Shown here piece after piece: positions 55,599 to 63,680 of a stretch of DNA of 64,000 bases. This stretch comes from Microbacterium indicum DSM 19969 (GTDB lineage: Bacteria > Actinomycetota > Actinomycetes > Actinomycetales > Microbacteriaceae), in NCBI RefSeq assembly GCF_000422385.1, contig NZ_AULR01000002.1, forward strand, positions 461,439 to 525,438. Direction: 5' to 3'. Under the pieces are notes generated by a model, which was not told the origin of the DNA, made no database searches, and saw only the letters and a program-made list of their open reading frames with translations. The position numbers were made by a program, and so were the translations under genes. Each line of letters starts with the position of its first letter. Position 1 is the stretch's first letter.

Positions 55599-56240
55599 AT
55601 GCGAGTCACCAAACACGAGCACGCGTACCTCACGATCGAGAAGGACGGCGAGACGCTCGTCGTCGACCCGGGCGGCTTCGCCCCGGACCTCGGATCCCTC
55701 GAGAACGTCACGGCGATCGTCGTCACGCACGAGCACGGCGACCACTGGAGCCCCGCCCACCTCGCGCGGATCCGCGAGCTGTTCCCCGAGGCCCCGATCC
55801 TCACGACGGCCGCCACCGCGGCGACGGCCCCCGTCGACGCGACCGTCGTCGCCCCGGGCGACGCCGTCGAGGCGGGCGCGTTCTCGCTGCGCTTCTTCGG
55901 GGGCACGCACGCCGAGATCCACCGGTCGATCCCCCTCATCGACAACGTCGGAGTCCTGGTCGACGGCGCCTTCTACTACCCCGGAGACTCGTACGCCGTG
56001 CCGGAGGGCGTCGACGTCGAGCTCCTCGCGGCGCCCATCGGGGCTCCGTGGCTGAAGATCGGCGAGGCGATGGACTTCGTCCTCGCCGTCGCGCCGCGCG
56101 CCGCCTTCGGGACGCACGACGGCACGCTGTCGGCGGCCGCGATCCCCATGCACCGCGATCGCCTCGCGTGGGCCGCGGCTCAGGGCGGAGGCGTCTTCCA
56201 TCCTCTCGACCCGGGCGACGCCGTGGAGATCAGCGCGTAG
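55599..56240 (+). CDS. MBL-fold metal-dependent hydrolase (UlaG-like)
   Basis: A 213-residue metallo-beta-lactamase-fold protein. THEHGDHWSPAHL near residue 48 is the H-x-H-x-D-H metal site, and FYYPGDSY near residue 128 gives the bridging Asp. The short length and position of motifs fit the UlaG-like or L-ascorbate-type branch; the substrate is unknown. GATACT at 55587-55592 lies 6 bases before the ATG (leaderless). It overlaps the thioredoxin-like gene tail to tail by 11 bases. The 185-base gap before it holds only the tRNA upstream region. Confidence 0.87.
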   Translation: MRVTKHEHAYLTIEKDGETLVVDPGGFAPDLGSLENVTAIVVTHEHGDHWSPAHLARIRELFPEAPILTTAATAATAPVDATVVAPGDAVEAGAFSLRFFGGTHAEIHRSIPLIDNVGVLVDGAFYYPGDSYAVPEGVDVELLAAPIGAPWLKIGEAMDFVLAVAPRAAFGTHDGTLSAAAIPMHRDRLAWAAAQGGGVFHPLDPGDAVEISA

Positions 56241-56517
56241 CGGCGCCGTCCATCGCGAGCACCGCGGCCTGGAGCAGCTGGTCGACCGTCGGCACGCCCG
56301 ACGCCCGGAACACCTGCTCGCCCGTCGCGGAGCGGACGATGACGGTCGGCGTCGCGTCGATCCCGGCCGCCTCGGCGCGGTCGGGGTCGGCCGCGACGTC
56401 GGTCTCCGCGACGCGCACCGCGGGCACGAGCCCCGCGACGCGATCGAGCGACGCGCGCGTCTGGGCGCACGCGCCGCAGAAGCTCGTGCTGAAGAGCTCG
56501 AAGGTCACACCGTCCAC
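56230..56517 (-). CDS. Small thioredoxin-like protein with CGAC motif
   Basis: A 95-residue thioredoxin fold. The redox motif is SFCGACAQTRASL near residue 14 (C-G-A-C). The cis-proline loop is GIDATPTVIVRSATGEQVF near residue 60. No signal peptide is present, so it acts in the cytoplasm. The start is GTG. The partner is unknown. Confidence 0.88.
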   Translation of the reverse strand: MDGVTFELFSTSFCGACAQTRASLDRVAGLVPAVRVAETDVAADPDRAEAAGIDATPTVIVRSATGEQVFRASGVPTVDQLLQAAVLAMDGAATR

Positions 56518-56545
56518 GCGGATGCCAACGCGCGGGCGCCCCGGA

Positions 56546-57160
56546 TCATTCCGCGCGCGGGCGCAGGACGGCGTGCGGCGCGACCCAGCGGAAGCGCAGC
56601 GACAGGATCCGCAGCAGGAAGACGAGCATCGCGACCGCGAGGGTCACCCACACCGAGCTCCACCCGAGTACCCAGGCGAGCGTCACGAGGCCCGCGCCGA
56701 GCATCGCGGGGATCGCGTAGAGGTCGCGCGTGTCGAACAGCTGCGGGTCGCGGTTCGCGACGACGTCGCGCAGGAGACCGCCGCCGACGCCCGTCGTGAC
56801 GCCGAGGACCGCGGCCGCGACGGGATTCATCCCGAGGTCGAGCGCCTTGATCGCGCCCGTCGTGCAGAACAGCCCGAGGCCCGCCGCGTCGAAGACGAGC
56901 AGCGGCTTGCCGAGCCGTTCGACGCGCGCGTGCAGGAAGAAGACGACGAGCGTCGCGAGGAGCGGAGGCGCGAGGTAGACGGGCGACGAGAACGCGATCG
57001 GGGTGACGCCGAGCACGAGGTCGCGGATCACTCCCCCGCCGAGCCCCGTGAGCGAGGCGAGGAGCAGCGATCCGACGAGGTCGAACTGGCGCCGCGCCGC
57101 GAGGAGCGAGCCCGAGAGCGCGAAGAAGAAGACCCCGAGGAGGTCGAGTGCGAGCGCCAC
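56546..57160 (-). CDS. Trimeric intracellular cation channel family protein (YadS/UPF0126)
   Basis: A 204-residue membrane protein with about seven helices made of two repeats. Each repeat carries a G-G-G-x-x-R-D signature: TGLGGGVIRDLVLG near residue 38 and TGVGGGLLRDVVAN near residue 122. Prokaryotic TRIC proteins form potassium-permeable trimers. I chose the GTG at 57160 because AAGGGGG precedes it; an ATG nine codons upstream lies inside the LysR palindrome. Confidence 0.88.
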   Translation of the reverse strand: MALALDLLGVFFFALSGSLLAARRQFDLVGSLLLASLTGLGGGVIRDLVLGVTPIAFSSPVYLAPPLLATLVVFFLHARVERLGKPLLVFDAAGLGLFCTTGAIKALDLGMNPVAAAVLGVTTGVGGGLLRDVVANRDPQLFDTRDLYAIPAMLGAGLVTLAWVLGWSSVWVTLAVAMLVFLLRILSLRFRWVAPHAVLRPRAE

Positions 57161-57184
57161 GGATCCCCCTTCTGCCGCATGGCC

Positions 57185-57197
57185 CATAGATCCTATG
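57185..57197. promoter_or_regulatory. Candidate LysR autoregulatory site, CATAG-ATC-CTATG
   Basis: A perfect palindrome with 5-base arms between the channel gene and the LysR gene, 26 bases before the LysR ATG. It shares the ATAG...ATC...CTAT design with the site at 58168-58182, so the LysR protein probably binds both. Confidence 0.5.
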
Positions 57198-57223
57198 CCG
57201 CCGCCCTGGGATATCCTGCGCCT

Positions 57224-58171
57224 ATGGCGCGAGACGGGGTCGGGAGCGGGATCACCCTGCAGCACCTGCGGTACTTCGCGGAGGTCGCCGCCGAGGGGTC
57301 GATCTCGGCCGCAGCCGAACTGCTCTTCGTGTCGCAGCCCACGATGTCGGCCGCGATGAAGGACCTCGAGCGGCGCGTCGGCCAGGCGCTGTTCACCCGA
57401 TCGGTCCGGGGCGTGGCCCTGACGGAGGAAGGCGCGGAGTTCCTCGGCTACGCCCGCCAGGTCGTCGAGCAGGCCGAGCTCCTCGAGCAGCGCTACCTCG
57501 GCAGGCCGCCCTCGCGGCGACTGCTCGCCGTCTCGGCGCAGCACTACTCGTTCGTCGTCGACGCCTTCGTCCGCATGGTGAAGGCGTCGGACGCAGCCGA
57601 GTACGCCTTCACGCTGCGCGAGACCCGCACGTGGGACATCATCGAGGACGTCCGCACGCTCCGCAGCGAGATCGGCGTGCTCTTCCGCAACGACTTCAAC
57701 CGCAAGGTCATCGACAAGCTGCTGCGCGAGGCGGGCCTCGACTTCACGTCGCTCTTCCGCGCCGACCCGCACATCTTCGTCGCGCGTACGAACCCGCTCG
57801 CGGGCCGCGCGCGGGTGACGCTCGACGATCTCGAGGACCTCCCCCGCCTCACGTTCGATCAGGGCGCCCGCGGGTCCTTCTACTTCGCCGAGGAGATCCT
57901 CGCGACCCGCTCGTCGAAGCAGGACATCCGCGTGAGCGACCGCGCCACGATCTTCAACCTCATGATCGGGCTGGGCGGCTACACGATCTCGACGGGGATC
58001 ATCTCGGACGACCTCGACCCGTCGATCGTCGCGGTTCCGCTCGACGTCGACGAGCGGATCGAGATCGGCTGGATCGGGCACCACTCGATCCCGCTCACGG
58101 CCCAGGCCCAGCGCTTCGTCGACGAGATGCGCGAGGTCGTCTCGGGTTTCGGCGTCGAGCTGCTGGCATAG
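57224..58171 (+). CDS. LysR family regulator, probable activator of the methionine synthase operon
   Basis: A 315-residue LysR-type regulator. The N-terminal helix-turn-helix (residues about 10-65) reads LQHLRYFAEVAAEGSISAAAELLFVSQPTMSAAMKDLERRVGQALFTR. The C-terminal part is the two-lobed effector domain. TATCCT at 57212-57217 lies 6 bases before the ATG (leaderless). It is directly upstream of the DUF1852-MetE-like pair and in the same direction, so it is likely to control them, perhaps in response to methionine or homocysteine (inference). Confidence 0.9.
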   Translation: MARDGVGSGITLQHLRYFAEVAAEGSISAAAELLFVSQPTMSAAMKDLERRVGQALFTRSVRGVALTEEGAEFLGYARQVVEQAELLEQRYLGRPPSRRLLAVSAQHYSFVVDAFVRMVKASDAAEYAFTLRETRTWDIIEDVRTLRSEIGVLFRNDFNRKVIDKLLREAGLDFTSLFRADPHIFVARTNPLAGRARVTLDDLEDLPRLTFDQGARGSFYFAEEILATRSSKQDIRVSDRATIFNLMIGLGGYTISTGIISDDLDPSIVAVPLDVDERIEIGWIGHHSIPLTAQAQRFVDEMREVVSGFGVELLA

Positions 58172-58182
58172 GCATCGCCTAT
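58168..58182. promoter_or_regulatory. Candidate LysR activation site, ATAGGC-ATC-GCCTAT
   Basis: A perfect palindrome with 6-base arms that contains the T-N11-A pattern of LysR sites. It overlaps the LysR stop and is centred about 68 bases before the expected start of transcription of the next gene (TAGTCT -10 at 58230-58235), the usual place for an upstream LysR site. A CTATG half-site at 58210-58214 could be the promoter-proximal contact. Confidence 0.6.
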
Positions 58183-58244
58183 CCCGAGCGGTCAAGCGGC
58201 CCGATGGGGCTATGAGAGCCGCGCGCGCCTAGTCTGGCGGTCTG

Positions 58245-59192
58245 ATGACGATCGAACTGACCTACTCCATCGACACGACCCGCTTCGACGAGGACTACGC
58301 GCCCGCGACGGGATCCCGCGCCACGACGAACTTCGCGAACCTCGCCCGCGGCGAGGACCGGCGCGACAACCTCCGCGGCGTCCTCGCGATGATCGACGCG
58401 CGCGCGAACGAGCTCGCGGGGACGAGCGGCCGCTACGGCGTCGAGCTCGACATCGTTTCGGCCGACCTGCACCTCGGCGCCGAGGGCGGTGCCGGCGTCC
58501 CGCTCATCGAGGTGCTCGACGTCACGATCGTCGATCGCGAGACCGGCGAGAGGACGCCCGGGATCACGGGCAACAACTTCTCGTCGTACGTGCGCGACTA
58601 CGACTTCAGCGTCCTCCTCCCTGCGCAGGAGAACGGGATCCCCGCCGACTTCGGCGAGCTCCACGGCAAGCTCTTCCGCCACTTCGTCGCCTCGGACGCG
58701 TACGGCGAGCGCTTCGCGCAGCCGCCCGTGATCTGCATCAGCGTCTCGACGAGCCGCACCTACCGCCGCACGGGCTTCGAGCACCCGATCCTCGGCGTCG
58801 AGTTCCGCCAGGACGACGACTCGCTGACCGACCGCTACTTCGCGAAGATGGGGCTCGCCGCCCGGTACTTCATGCCGCGCGGCTCGGCCGCTCCCCTCGC
58901 GTTCTACTTCGAGGGCGACCTCACCTCCGACCACTCCGATCTCGCGCTCATCGGCACGATCGCGACGATGGAGGCCTTCCAGTGGATCTACCGACCCGAG
59001 ATCTACGGCGCGCGCACGGCCGCGGGCGACGTGTTCCGCCCGAGCCTCGAGCACGCCGACTTCGACCGCCCCGGGATCGACTACGACCGCGAGGAGCGCA
59101 GCCGCCTCGGTCGCACGCAGGGCCTCTACACCGAGGAGCACTTCATGACCCCCTACGGATCGGCCCTCGCCGAGTGGGCGGCCACCCGATGA
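58245..59192 (+). CDS. mesX: DUF1852 protein, partner of folate-independent methionine synthase (MesX-like)
   Basis: A 315-residue soluble protein. TIELTYSIDTTRFDEDYAPATGSRATTNFANLARGEDRRDN is the DUF1852 opening, and GNNFSSYVRDYDFSVLLPAQENG and HSDLALIGTIATMEAFQWIYRPEIY are further family segments. In characterised aerobic bacteria the DUF1852 protein MesX is required, with oxygen, for methionine synthesis by the MetE-like MesD. It overlaps mesD by ATGA. Identification of the pair rests on family pattern and adjacency. Confidence 0.83.
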   Translation: MTIELTYSIDTTRFDEDYAPATGSRATTNFANLARGEDRRDNLRGVLAMIDARANELAGTSGRYGVELDIVSADLHLGAEGGAGVPLIEVLDVTIVDRETGERTPGITGNNFSSYVRDYDFSVLLPAQENGIPADFGELHGKLFRHFVASDAYGERFAQPPVICISVSTSRTYRRTGFEHPILGVEFRQDDDSLTDRYFAKMGLAARYFMPRGSAAPLAFYFEGDLTSDHSDLALIGTIATMEAFQWIYRPEIYGARTAAGDVFRPSLEHADFDRPGIDYDREERSRLGRTQGLYTEEHFMTPYGSALAEWAATR

Positions 59193-60211
59193 GCCGCCTC
59201 CTCCCGACCTCGATCGTCGGCAGCCTCCCGAAGCCCGCGTGGCTCGCCGAGCCCGAGAAGCTGTGGTCGCCGTGGCGCCTCGAGGGCGACGACCTCGCGG
59301 AAGGCAGGCGCGACGCCCTCGCACTCGCGGCGTCCGATCAGATCGCCGCGGGCATCGACATCGTGAGCGACGGCGAGCAGACGCGCCAGCACTTCGTCAC
59401 GACGTTCATCGAGCACCTGGACGGCGTCGACTTCGAGAACCGCGAGACGGTGCGGATCCGCGACCGCTACGACGCGAGCGTCCCCACCGTCGTGGGCGCG
59501 GTCGGCCGCGAGCACCCCGTCTTCGTCGACGACGCGGCCGCGCTGCGCGCCCGCACCGACCGGCGGATCAAGTGGGCGCTCCCCGGCCCCATGACGATGA
59601 TCGACACGCTCGCCGACAGGCACTACGGCAGCCGCGAGAAGCTCGCGTGGGAGTTCGCGGGGATCCTCAACCAGGAGGCCCGCGAGCTCGAGGCGGCCGG
59701 TGTCGACGTGATCCAGTTCGACGAGCCCGCGTTCAACGTCTTCTTCGACGACGTCCGCGAGTGGGGCGTCGCCGCGCTCGAGCGCGCCGCCGAGGGCCTG
59801 CGCGCCGAGACCGTCGTGCACATCTGCTACGGGTACGGCATCGCGGCGAACACCGAGTGGAAGGCAACGCTCGGATCCGAGTGGCGCCAGTACGAGGAGA
59901 CGTTCCCGCTGCTGCGCGAGTCGTCGATCGACACCGTGTCGCTCGAGAGCCGCGGATCGCACGTGCCCGTCGACCTCGTCGAGCTCCTGCGCGGCAAGAA
60001 CGTGATGCTCGGAGCGATCGACGTCGCGACCGACGAGGTCGAGACGCCCGAGCAGGTCGCCGACACGCTGCGCGCCGCGCTGCCGTTCGTCGACGCCGAA
60101 CGCCTGATCCCGAGCACCAACTGCGGCATGGCCCCCCTCTCCCGCGGCGTGGCCCGGGCGAAGATGGAGGCGCTCGCGCTCGGAGCCGAGACCGTCCGCG
60201 CCGAGCTCTGA
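59189..60211 (+). CDS. mesD: Short MetE-like methionine synthase (MesD-like)
   Basis: A 340-residue protein with only the catalytic barrel of cobalamin-independent methionine synthase; full MetE is about 750 residues and also has an N-terminal folate-binding barrel. The zinc site is intact: H and C in VVHICYGYG near residues 211-213, Glu in VSLESRGSH near 252, and Cys in STNCGMAPLSR near 312. LPTSIVGSLPKPAWL is the family start. Without the folate barrel the methyl donor should not be the usual methyltetrahydrofolate triglutamate. It is coupled to mesX. Confidence 0.85.
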   Translation: MSRLLPTSIVGSLPKPAWLAEPEKLWSPWRLEGDDLAEGRRDALALAASDQIAAGIDIVSDGEQTRQHFVTTFIEHLDGVDFENRETVRIRDRYDASVPTVVGAVGREHPVFVDDAAALRARTDRRIKWALPGPMTMIDTLADRHYGSREKLAWEFAGILNQEARELEAAGVDVIQFDEPAFNVFFDDVREWGVAALERAAEGLRAETVVHICYGYGIAANTEWKATLGSEWRQYEETFPLLRESSIDTVSLESRGSHVPVDLVELLRGKNVMLGAIDVATDEVETPEQVADTLRAALPFVDAERLIPSTNCGMAPLSRGVARAKMEALALGAETVRAEL

Positions 60212-60221
60212 GCGCCCGGAG

Positions 60222-61386
60222 CTACTCGGACCTCGGCCGCAGAGCGACCCAGCTGACGACGCCGCTCGCGACGCCGACCGCGGCGAGCACCGCGAGCCCC
60301 ACGGGGAGCGTGCTCGCCGCGGCGACCGCCCCGACGAGCAGCGGGCCTCCGACGTCGCCGAGCTCGCGCCCGAGCTCGGCGGTGCCCATCGTGCGCCCCA
60401 TGCGCTCCTCGGGGGTCGACTGCGCGAGGTGGGCGAACGCGAGCGGCGTGACCGACCCCGTCAGCGCGCCGAACGCCGCGGCGGCGGCGAAGAGAGTGAC
60501 GGCCCCCGGGGCGGCGGCGAGCAGCACGAGCCCCGCCGCGCCGAGAGCGAGCCCTGCGGTCGCGCCGCCGCGCGTCGTCAGGCGCCCGCGGTCGCGGAGG
60601 CCGCCGACGAGCGGCTGCAACGCCGTCGAGCAGAGCGCGAGCAGGGCGACGGCGCCCGCGCCGACGAGGGGATCCAGCCCGAGGCGCGCCGCGAGGAGCG
60701 GCAGGAAGCCAACCGCGACGCCCAGGACGGCCGTCGTCGTCGCCAGCAGCAGCGTCGAGACGAGGAATCCGCGCTCGGTCGTCTCGCGCACGAGATCGGC
60801 GAGCGTGACGCGGCGGCGCGGCAGGAAGCGCGGGCATCGCGACGAGGCACCAGACGGCCGCGGCCGCCGCGAGCAGGCCGAGCGCGAGGTAGAGCGCCTC
60901 GATCCCGATGCCCGTGACGAGCGCGACTCCGATCAGGGGGCCGAGGACGTAGCCGAGGCTCTTCCACGCCCCATAGCGGCCGAAGTAGCGGCCCAGGTGC
61001 TCGGCGCCCGCGAGACGCGCCACGGTGGCCGAGGACGCGGGAGAGAACGCCGACGCGGCGGCGCCCTGCCCCAGCCGGGCGAGCGCGAGGACGACGGGCG
61101 TCGGGGTGAGGATCGCGAGGAGCGACGCGGCGGCGAACGCGACGAGGCCCCCGACGATCACCGGCTTCGCGCCGATCCTGTCGCTCAGCGCCCCGAAGAT
61201 CGGCTTGAGGATCACCTCGGCGACGTCGTAGAGCGCGAGCACGAGGCCGAGCCCGAGCAGCGAGAGGCCGATGTCGTCGCTCTCGGCGCCGAGGACGCTC
61301 GCGACGCCGTGCGCACCGAAGGCCGTCGTGAAGCCCACGACGTACAGGGGCGGCAGACCGCGGACAGGAGTTCGTGAATCCGTCAC
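60222..61386 (-). pseudogene. MFS transporter interrupted by a frameshift
   Basis: Two adjacent frames together give one MFS protein of about 388 residues. The first half (61386 down to about 60830) has YDVAEVILKPIFGALSDRIGAKPVIVGG (motif A) and six helices. The second half (about 60810 to 60222) has VRETTERGFLVSTLLL and GGLRDRGRLTTRGG. The junction at 60810-60830 is a GC-rich repeat on which a single base change restores one frame. AATGTA on the plus strand at 61394-61399 reads as a TACATT -10 element 7 bases before the GTG. Either a recent pseudogene or a sequencing error. Confidence 0.8.
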
Positions 61387-61395
61387 GTTCGCAAA

Positions 61396-61411
61396 TGTAA
61401 CAGGCGTCACA
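61396..61411. promoter_or_regulatory. Candidate operator, TGTAAC-AGGC-GTCACA
   Basis: A near-perfect inverted repeat (TGTRAC-N4-GTYACA) between the divergent MFS and ChrB-like genes. It overlaps the -10 element of the MFS gene and lies about 20 bases before the TAGCTT -10 element of the ChrB-like gene, so one regulator could act on both. Confidence 0.45.
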
Positions 61412-61443
61412 GCATCATTGGATCGGGTGTTAGCTTCGAGAGC

Positions 61444-61995
61444 GTGACAGAGAACTGGCTGCTCGCGATCGTGCAGGTGCCCGCGGATCCGTCCCGCTAC
61501 CGGGTCGCCGTGTGGCGCGAGCTGCGGAAGGCGGGCGCCGTGCCGGTCTCGCAGGGCACCTGGGCGCTGCCGGCCGCAGACGCGTTCCGCGCGGCCCTCG
61601 AGCGCGCGGGCGCCATCGCCGCAGAGGGCGGAGGAACCGTCGCGGTGTTCGACATCCAGCCGCAGGACGACGCGGCGCGCGCACTCATCGTCGACGCCTT
61701 CCGCGGCGCCCGCGAGGACGAGTGGGCCGAGTTCGTCGCCGACTGCGCGAAGTTCCTCGCCGAGATCGAGCGCGAGATCGCCATCCGGAAGTTCACCTTC
61801 GCCGAGCTCGAGGAGGAGGAGCAGAGCCACGAGCGGCTGCGCCGGTGGTACCGCGACCTCCGCAAGCGCGACGTCCTCGCCCTCCCCGCGGCCGACGAGG
61901 CCGCGGAGCGGCTCCGCGCGTGCGACCGCGCCCTCGAGGGCTACGCCGAGCGCGTCTACGCCGCGAACAGGCTCTCGGGCGCCGACGCGCCCTGA
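61444..61995 (+). CDS. ChrB N-terminal-domain protein
   Basis: A 183-residue protein. VTENWLLAIVQVPADPSRYRVAVWRELRKAGAVPVSQGTWALP is the ChrB N-terminal opening, related to the C-terminal domain of PaaX regulators, and FADCAKFLAEIEREI then FTFAELEEEEQSHERLRRWY follow. ChrB proteins sense chromate in some bacteria. The second ChrB half is absent, and no chrA transporter is next to it. TAGCTT at 61431-61436 lies 7 bases before the GTG (leaderless). The role is uncertain. Confidence 0.8.
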   Translation: MTENWLLAIVQVPADPSRYRVAVWRELRKAGAVPVSQGTWALPAADAFRAALERAGAIAAEGGGTVAVFDIQPQDDAARALIVDAFRGAREDEWAEFVADCAKFLAEIEREIAIRKFTFAELEEEEQSHERLRRWYRDLRKRDVLALPAADEAAERLRACDRALEGYAERVYAANRLSGADAP

Positions 61996-62065
61996 TCGCG
62001 CGCCGCGTGCGGGAGAACGCCCGCAGCCTCAGGGGTCTCAGGAGCACATGACCAACAGACGCCTC

Positions 62066-62099
62066 GTCACAACACTACCGTTTTCAGTATAGTTGTGAC
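62066..62099 (+). promoter_or_regulatory. AbiE promoter within an inverted repeat
   Basis: GTCACAAC at 62066-62073 and GTTGTGAC at 62092-62099 form an 8-base inverted repeat 18 bases apart. TATAGT at 62088-62093 is a strong -10 element and GTCACA at 62066-62071 a plausible -35 with a 16-base spacer. The right arm ends exactly one base before the antitoxin ATG, so transcription should start at or next to the start codon. AbiEi proteins repress their own operon through such repeats. Confidence 0.7.
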
Positions 62100-62642
62100 A
62101 TGGCGGCTGATACGAAGTACCGGGACGTGGTGCGCGAGATCGCGCTCGACAACCACGGCTACGTCACCACACGGAAAGCGGCGGAGGCCGGGGTCCCGCC
62201 GATCGAGCTTCCCAAGCTCGCGGCTCGGGGCGGGGTCGAGAACGTCGCCTACGGCCTGTACCGCGTGGCCAACGTCCCCCCGACGCCCTACGACCAGTAC
62301 GCAGAGGCGCTGCTCCGGGTCGGAGAGGGGGCGTATCTGCACGGCGAGTCAGTCCTGGCACTGTTCGGGCTTGCCGATCTGAATCCACGGCAGGTGAAGA
62401 TCGCCGTCCCGCGCCGCGCCAGGCCACGGCTTCCTGCCTCCATCAAGCTGACTCAGGTCGCCCCTGGCGCACGCACCGCTGTCTACGAGGGCCTGCGGGC
62501 GCAACCGGTCGCCGCCGCTCTCGCCGAGTGCCGCGGTCGCATCCCGGACGGACGACTCCTGACGGCGGCCAAGCAGGCGAGAGCAGAAGGGCTGCTGACG
62601 ACTGCAGAGTGGCAGCGCATTCGACAGGAACTCCCGCGATGA
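62100..62642 (+). CDS. abiEi: AbiEi-type antitoxin (type IV toxin-antitoxin system)
   Basis: A 180-residue antitoxin. A winged-helix N-terminal domain (residues about 5-70), with DNHGYVTTRKAAEAGVPPIELPKLAARGGVENVAYGLYRV, is followed by the C-terminal part that includes GESVLALFGLADLNPRQVKIAVP, typical of this family. It represses its own promoter and counteracts the AbiEii toxin. The message is probably leaderless. The stop overlaps the toxin start. Base composition looks less GC-rich than the neighbours (judged by eye). Confidence 0.85.
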   Translation: MAADTKYRDVVREIALDNHGYVTTRKAAEAGVPPIELPKLAARGGVENVAYGLYRVANVPPTPYDQYAEALLRVGEGAYLHGESVLALFGLADLNPRQVKIAVPRRARPRLPASIKLTQVAPGARTAVYEGLRAQPVAAALAECRGRIPDGRLLTAAKQARAEGLLTTAEWQRIRQELPR

Positions 62643-63463
62643 GCTATTCCACGCCGCCGCCGAACCTCCGCTCTCTGGAGCAACGTCTCCGCAACCTCGA
62701 AGGTGACGATGGGCTCGCTTCTCGCCGGCGGGTGGGGATGGCGCTTGTCGTCGTCGGGCAGATGCTGCCCGACGGCGCCGTCAAAGGCGGCGGTGCGATG
62801 GCACTGCGTTTCGGCCGGGGTACTCGATTCACGAGGGACCTCGATGCGGCCAGACGCGGGCCCCTCATCCGGTTTCGCAGCGACTTCGAGGAGTCTCTCG
62901 CCGCGGGATGGGCGGGATTCACCGGTCGGCTCATCGAAAAGCAAGCGCCGCACCCGACGGGAGTTCCGACCGCGTACGTCATGCAGCCGTTCGACGTGAA
63001 GCTCGACTACCGGGGCCGCTCATGGTGCACCGTCGCCTTCGAGCTTGGGCACAACGAGATCGGCGACGCAGAAGACCCCGAATACCGACTCGCGGACGAT
63101 CTCGCGGCACTCTTCACCGAGGTCGGCCTCGAAGCGCCCCGACCGATCCCTGTTCTGCGGGCAGATCACCAGATCGCACAGAAGCTTCACGCGCTGTCTG
63201 CAGCCGGAAGCGAGCGAGCCCACGACCTGGTCGATCTTCAGCTGCTCGAGGCCGGTGAGCCGGCGGATCTGTCGATGACCAAGGCGACCTGCACGCGGCT
63301 CTTCGAATATCGACGTCAACAGACTTGGCCGCCGCGCATAACCGCCGGAGATCGCTGGGACACCCTCTACGAGGAAGCAGCCGACGGCCTCGACGTCCTG
63401 GCAACTGTCGACGACGCGATCATCTGGGTCGAGGAACTCATCGCACGCATCGCACGGAGCTGA
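62639..63463 (+). CDS. abiEii: AbiEii/AbiGii-type nucleotidyltransferase toxin
   Basis: A 274-residue member of the DNA polymerase beta-like nucleotidyltransferase superfamily. KGGGAMALRFGRGTRFTRDLDAA near residue 60 matches the G-G-x-A-L...R-x-T-x-D-x-D motif, and DHQIAQKLHALSA near residue 180 supplies the Lys-containing segment. These toxins block growth by transferring nucleotides, with tRNA as the target in studied relatives, and give phage defence by abortive infection. Overlapping start and stop codons link it to the antitoxin. Confidence 0.86.
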   Translation: MSYSTPPPNLRSLEQRLRNLEGDDGLASRRRVGMALVVVGQMLPDGAVKGGGAMALRFGRGTRFTRDLDAARRGPLIRFRSDFEESLAAGWAGFTGRLIEKQAPHPTGVPTAYVMQPFDVKLDYRGRSWCTVAFELGHNEIGDAEDPEYRLADDLAALFTEVGLEAPRPIPVLRADHQIAQKLHALSAAGSERAHDLVDLQLLEAGEPADLSMTKATCTRLFEYRRQQTWPPRITAGDRWDTLYEEAADGLDVLATVDDAIIWVEELIARIARS

Positions 63464-63488
63464 CCCCCCGACGCGCCCCGGAAACGAG

Positions 63489-63519
63489 AAAACCCCCGCC
63501 TGAGCGGGGGTTCTTTCTT
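63489..63519 (+). terminator. Rho-independent terminator of the AbiE operon
   Basis: AACCCCCGC at 63491-63499 pairs with GCGGGGGTT at 63504-63512 around a CTGA loop, preceded by AA and followed by TTCTTTCTT. It lies 27 bases after the toxin stop and is the most canonical terminator in the window. Confidence 0.9.
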
Positions 63520-63680
63520 GGCTGGCCTTATAACTCTCTTGTCAAACAGTCAACTTGATGTTGTTCCTACAGACAGACTGCGAGAAATCGCGAAAGTCAG
63601 CGAGAGTGGCACCTCGGTCGAAACACCGATCCCACCTGCCGGTGGGCGGGACTGCTGCACGGGTAGGTGACAGGTTGTAG

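Noticed and set aside
63631..63646. Hairpin CCCACC-TGCC-GGTGGG
   Set aside because: The stem is only 6 pairs with no T-run and no gene ends near it on the plus strand; it may be part of the IS end.
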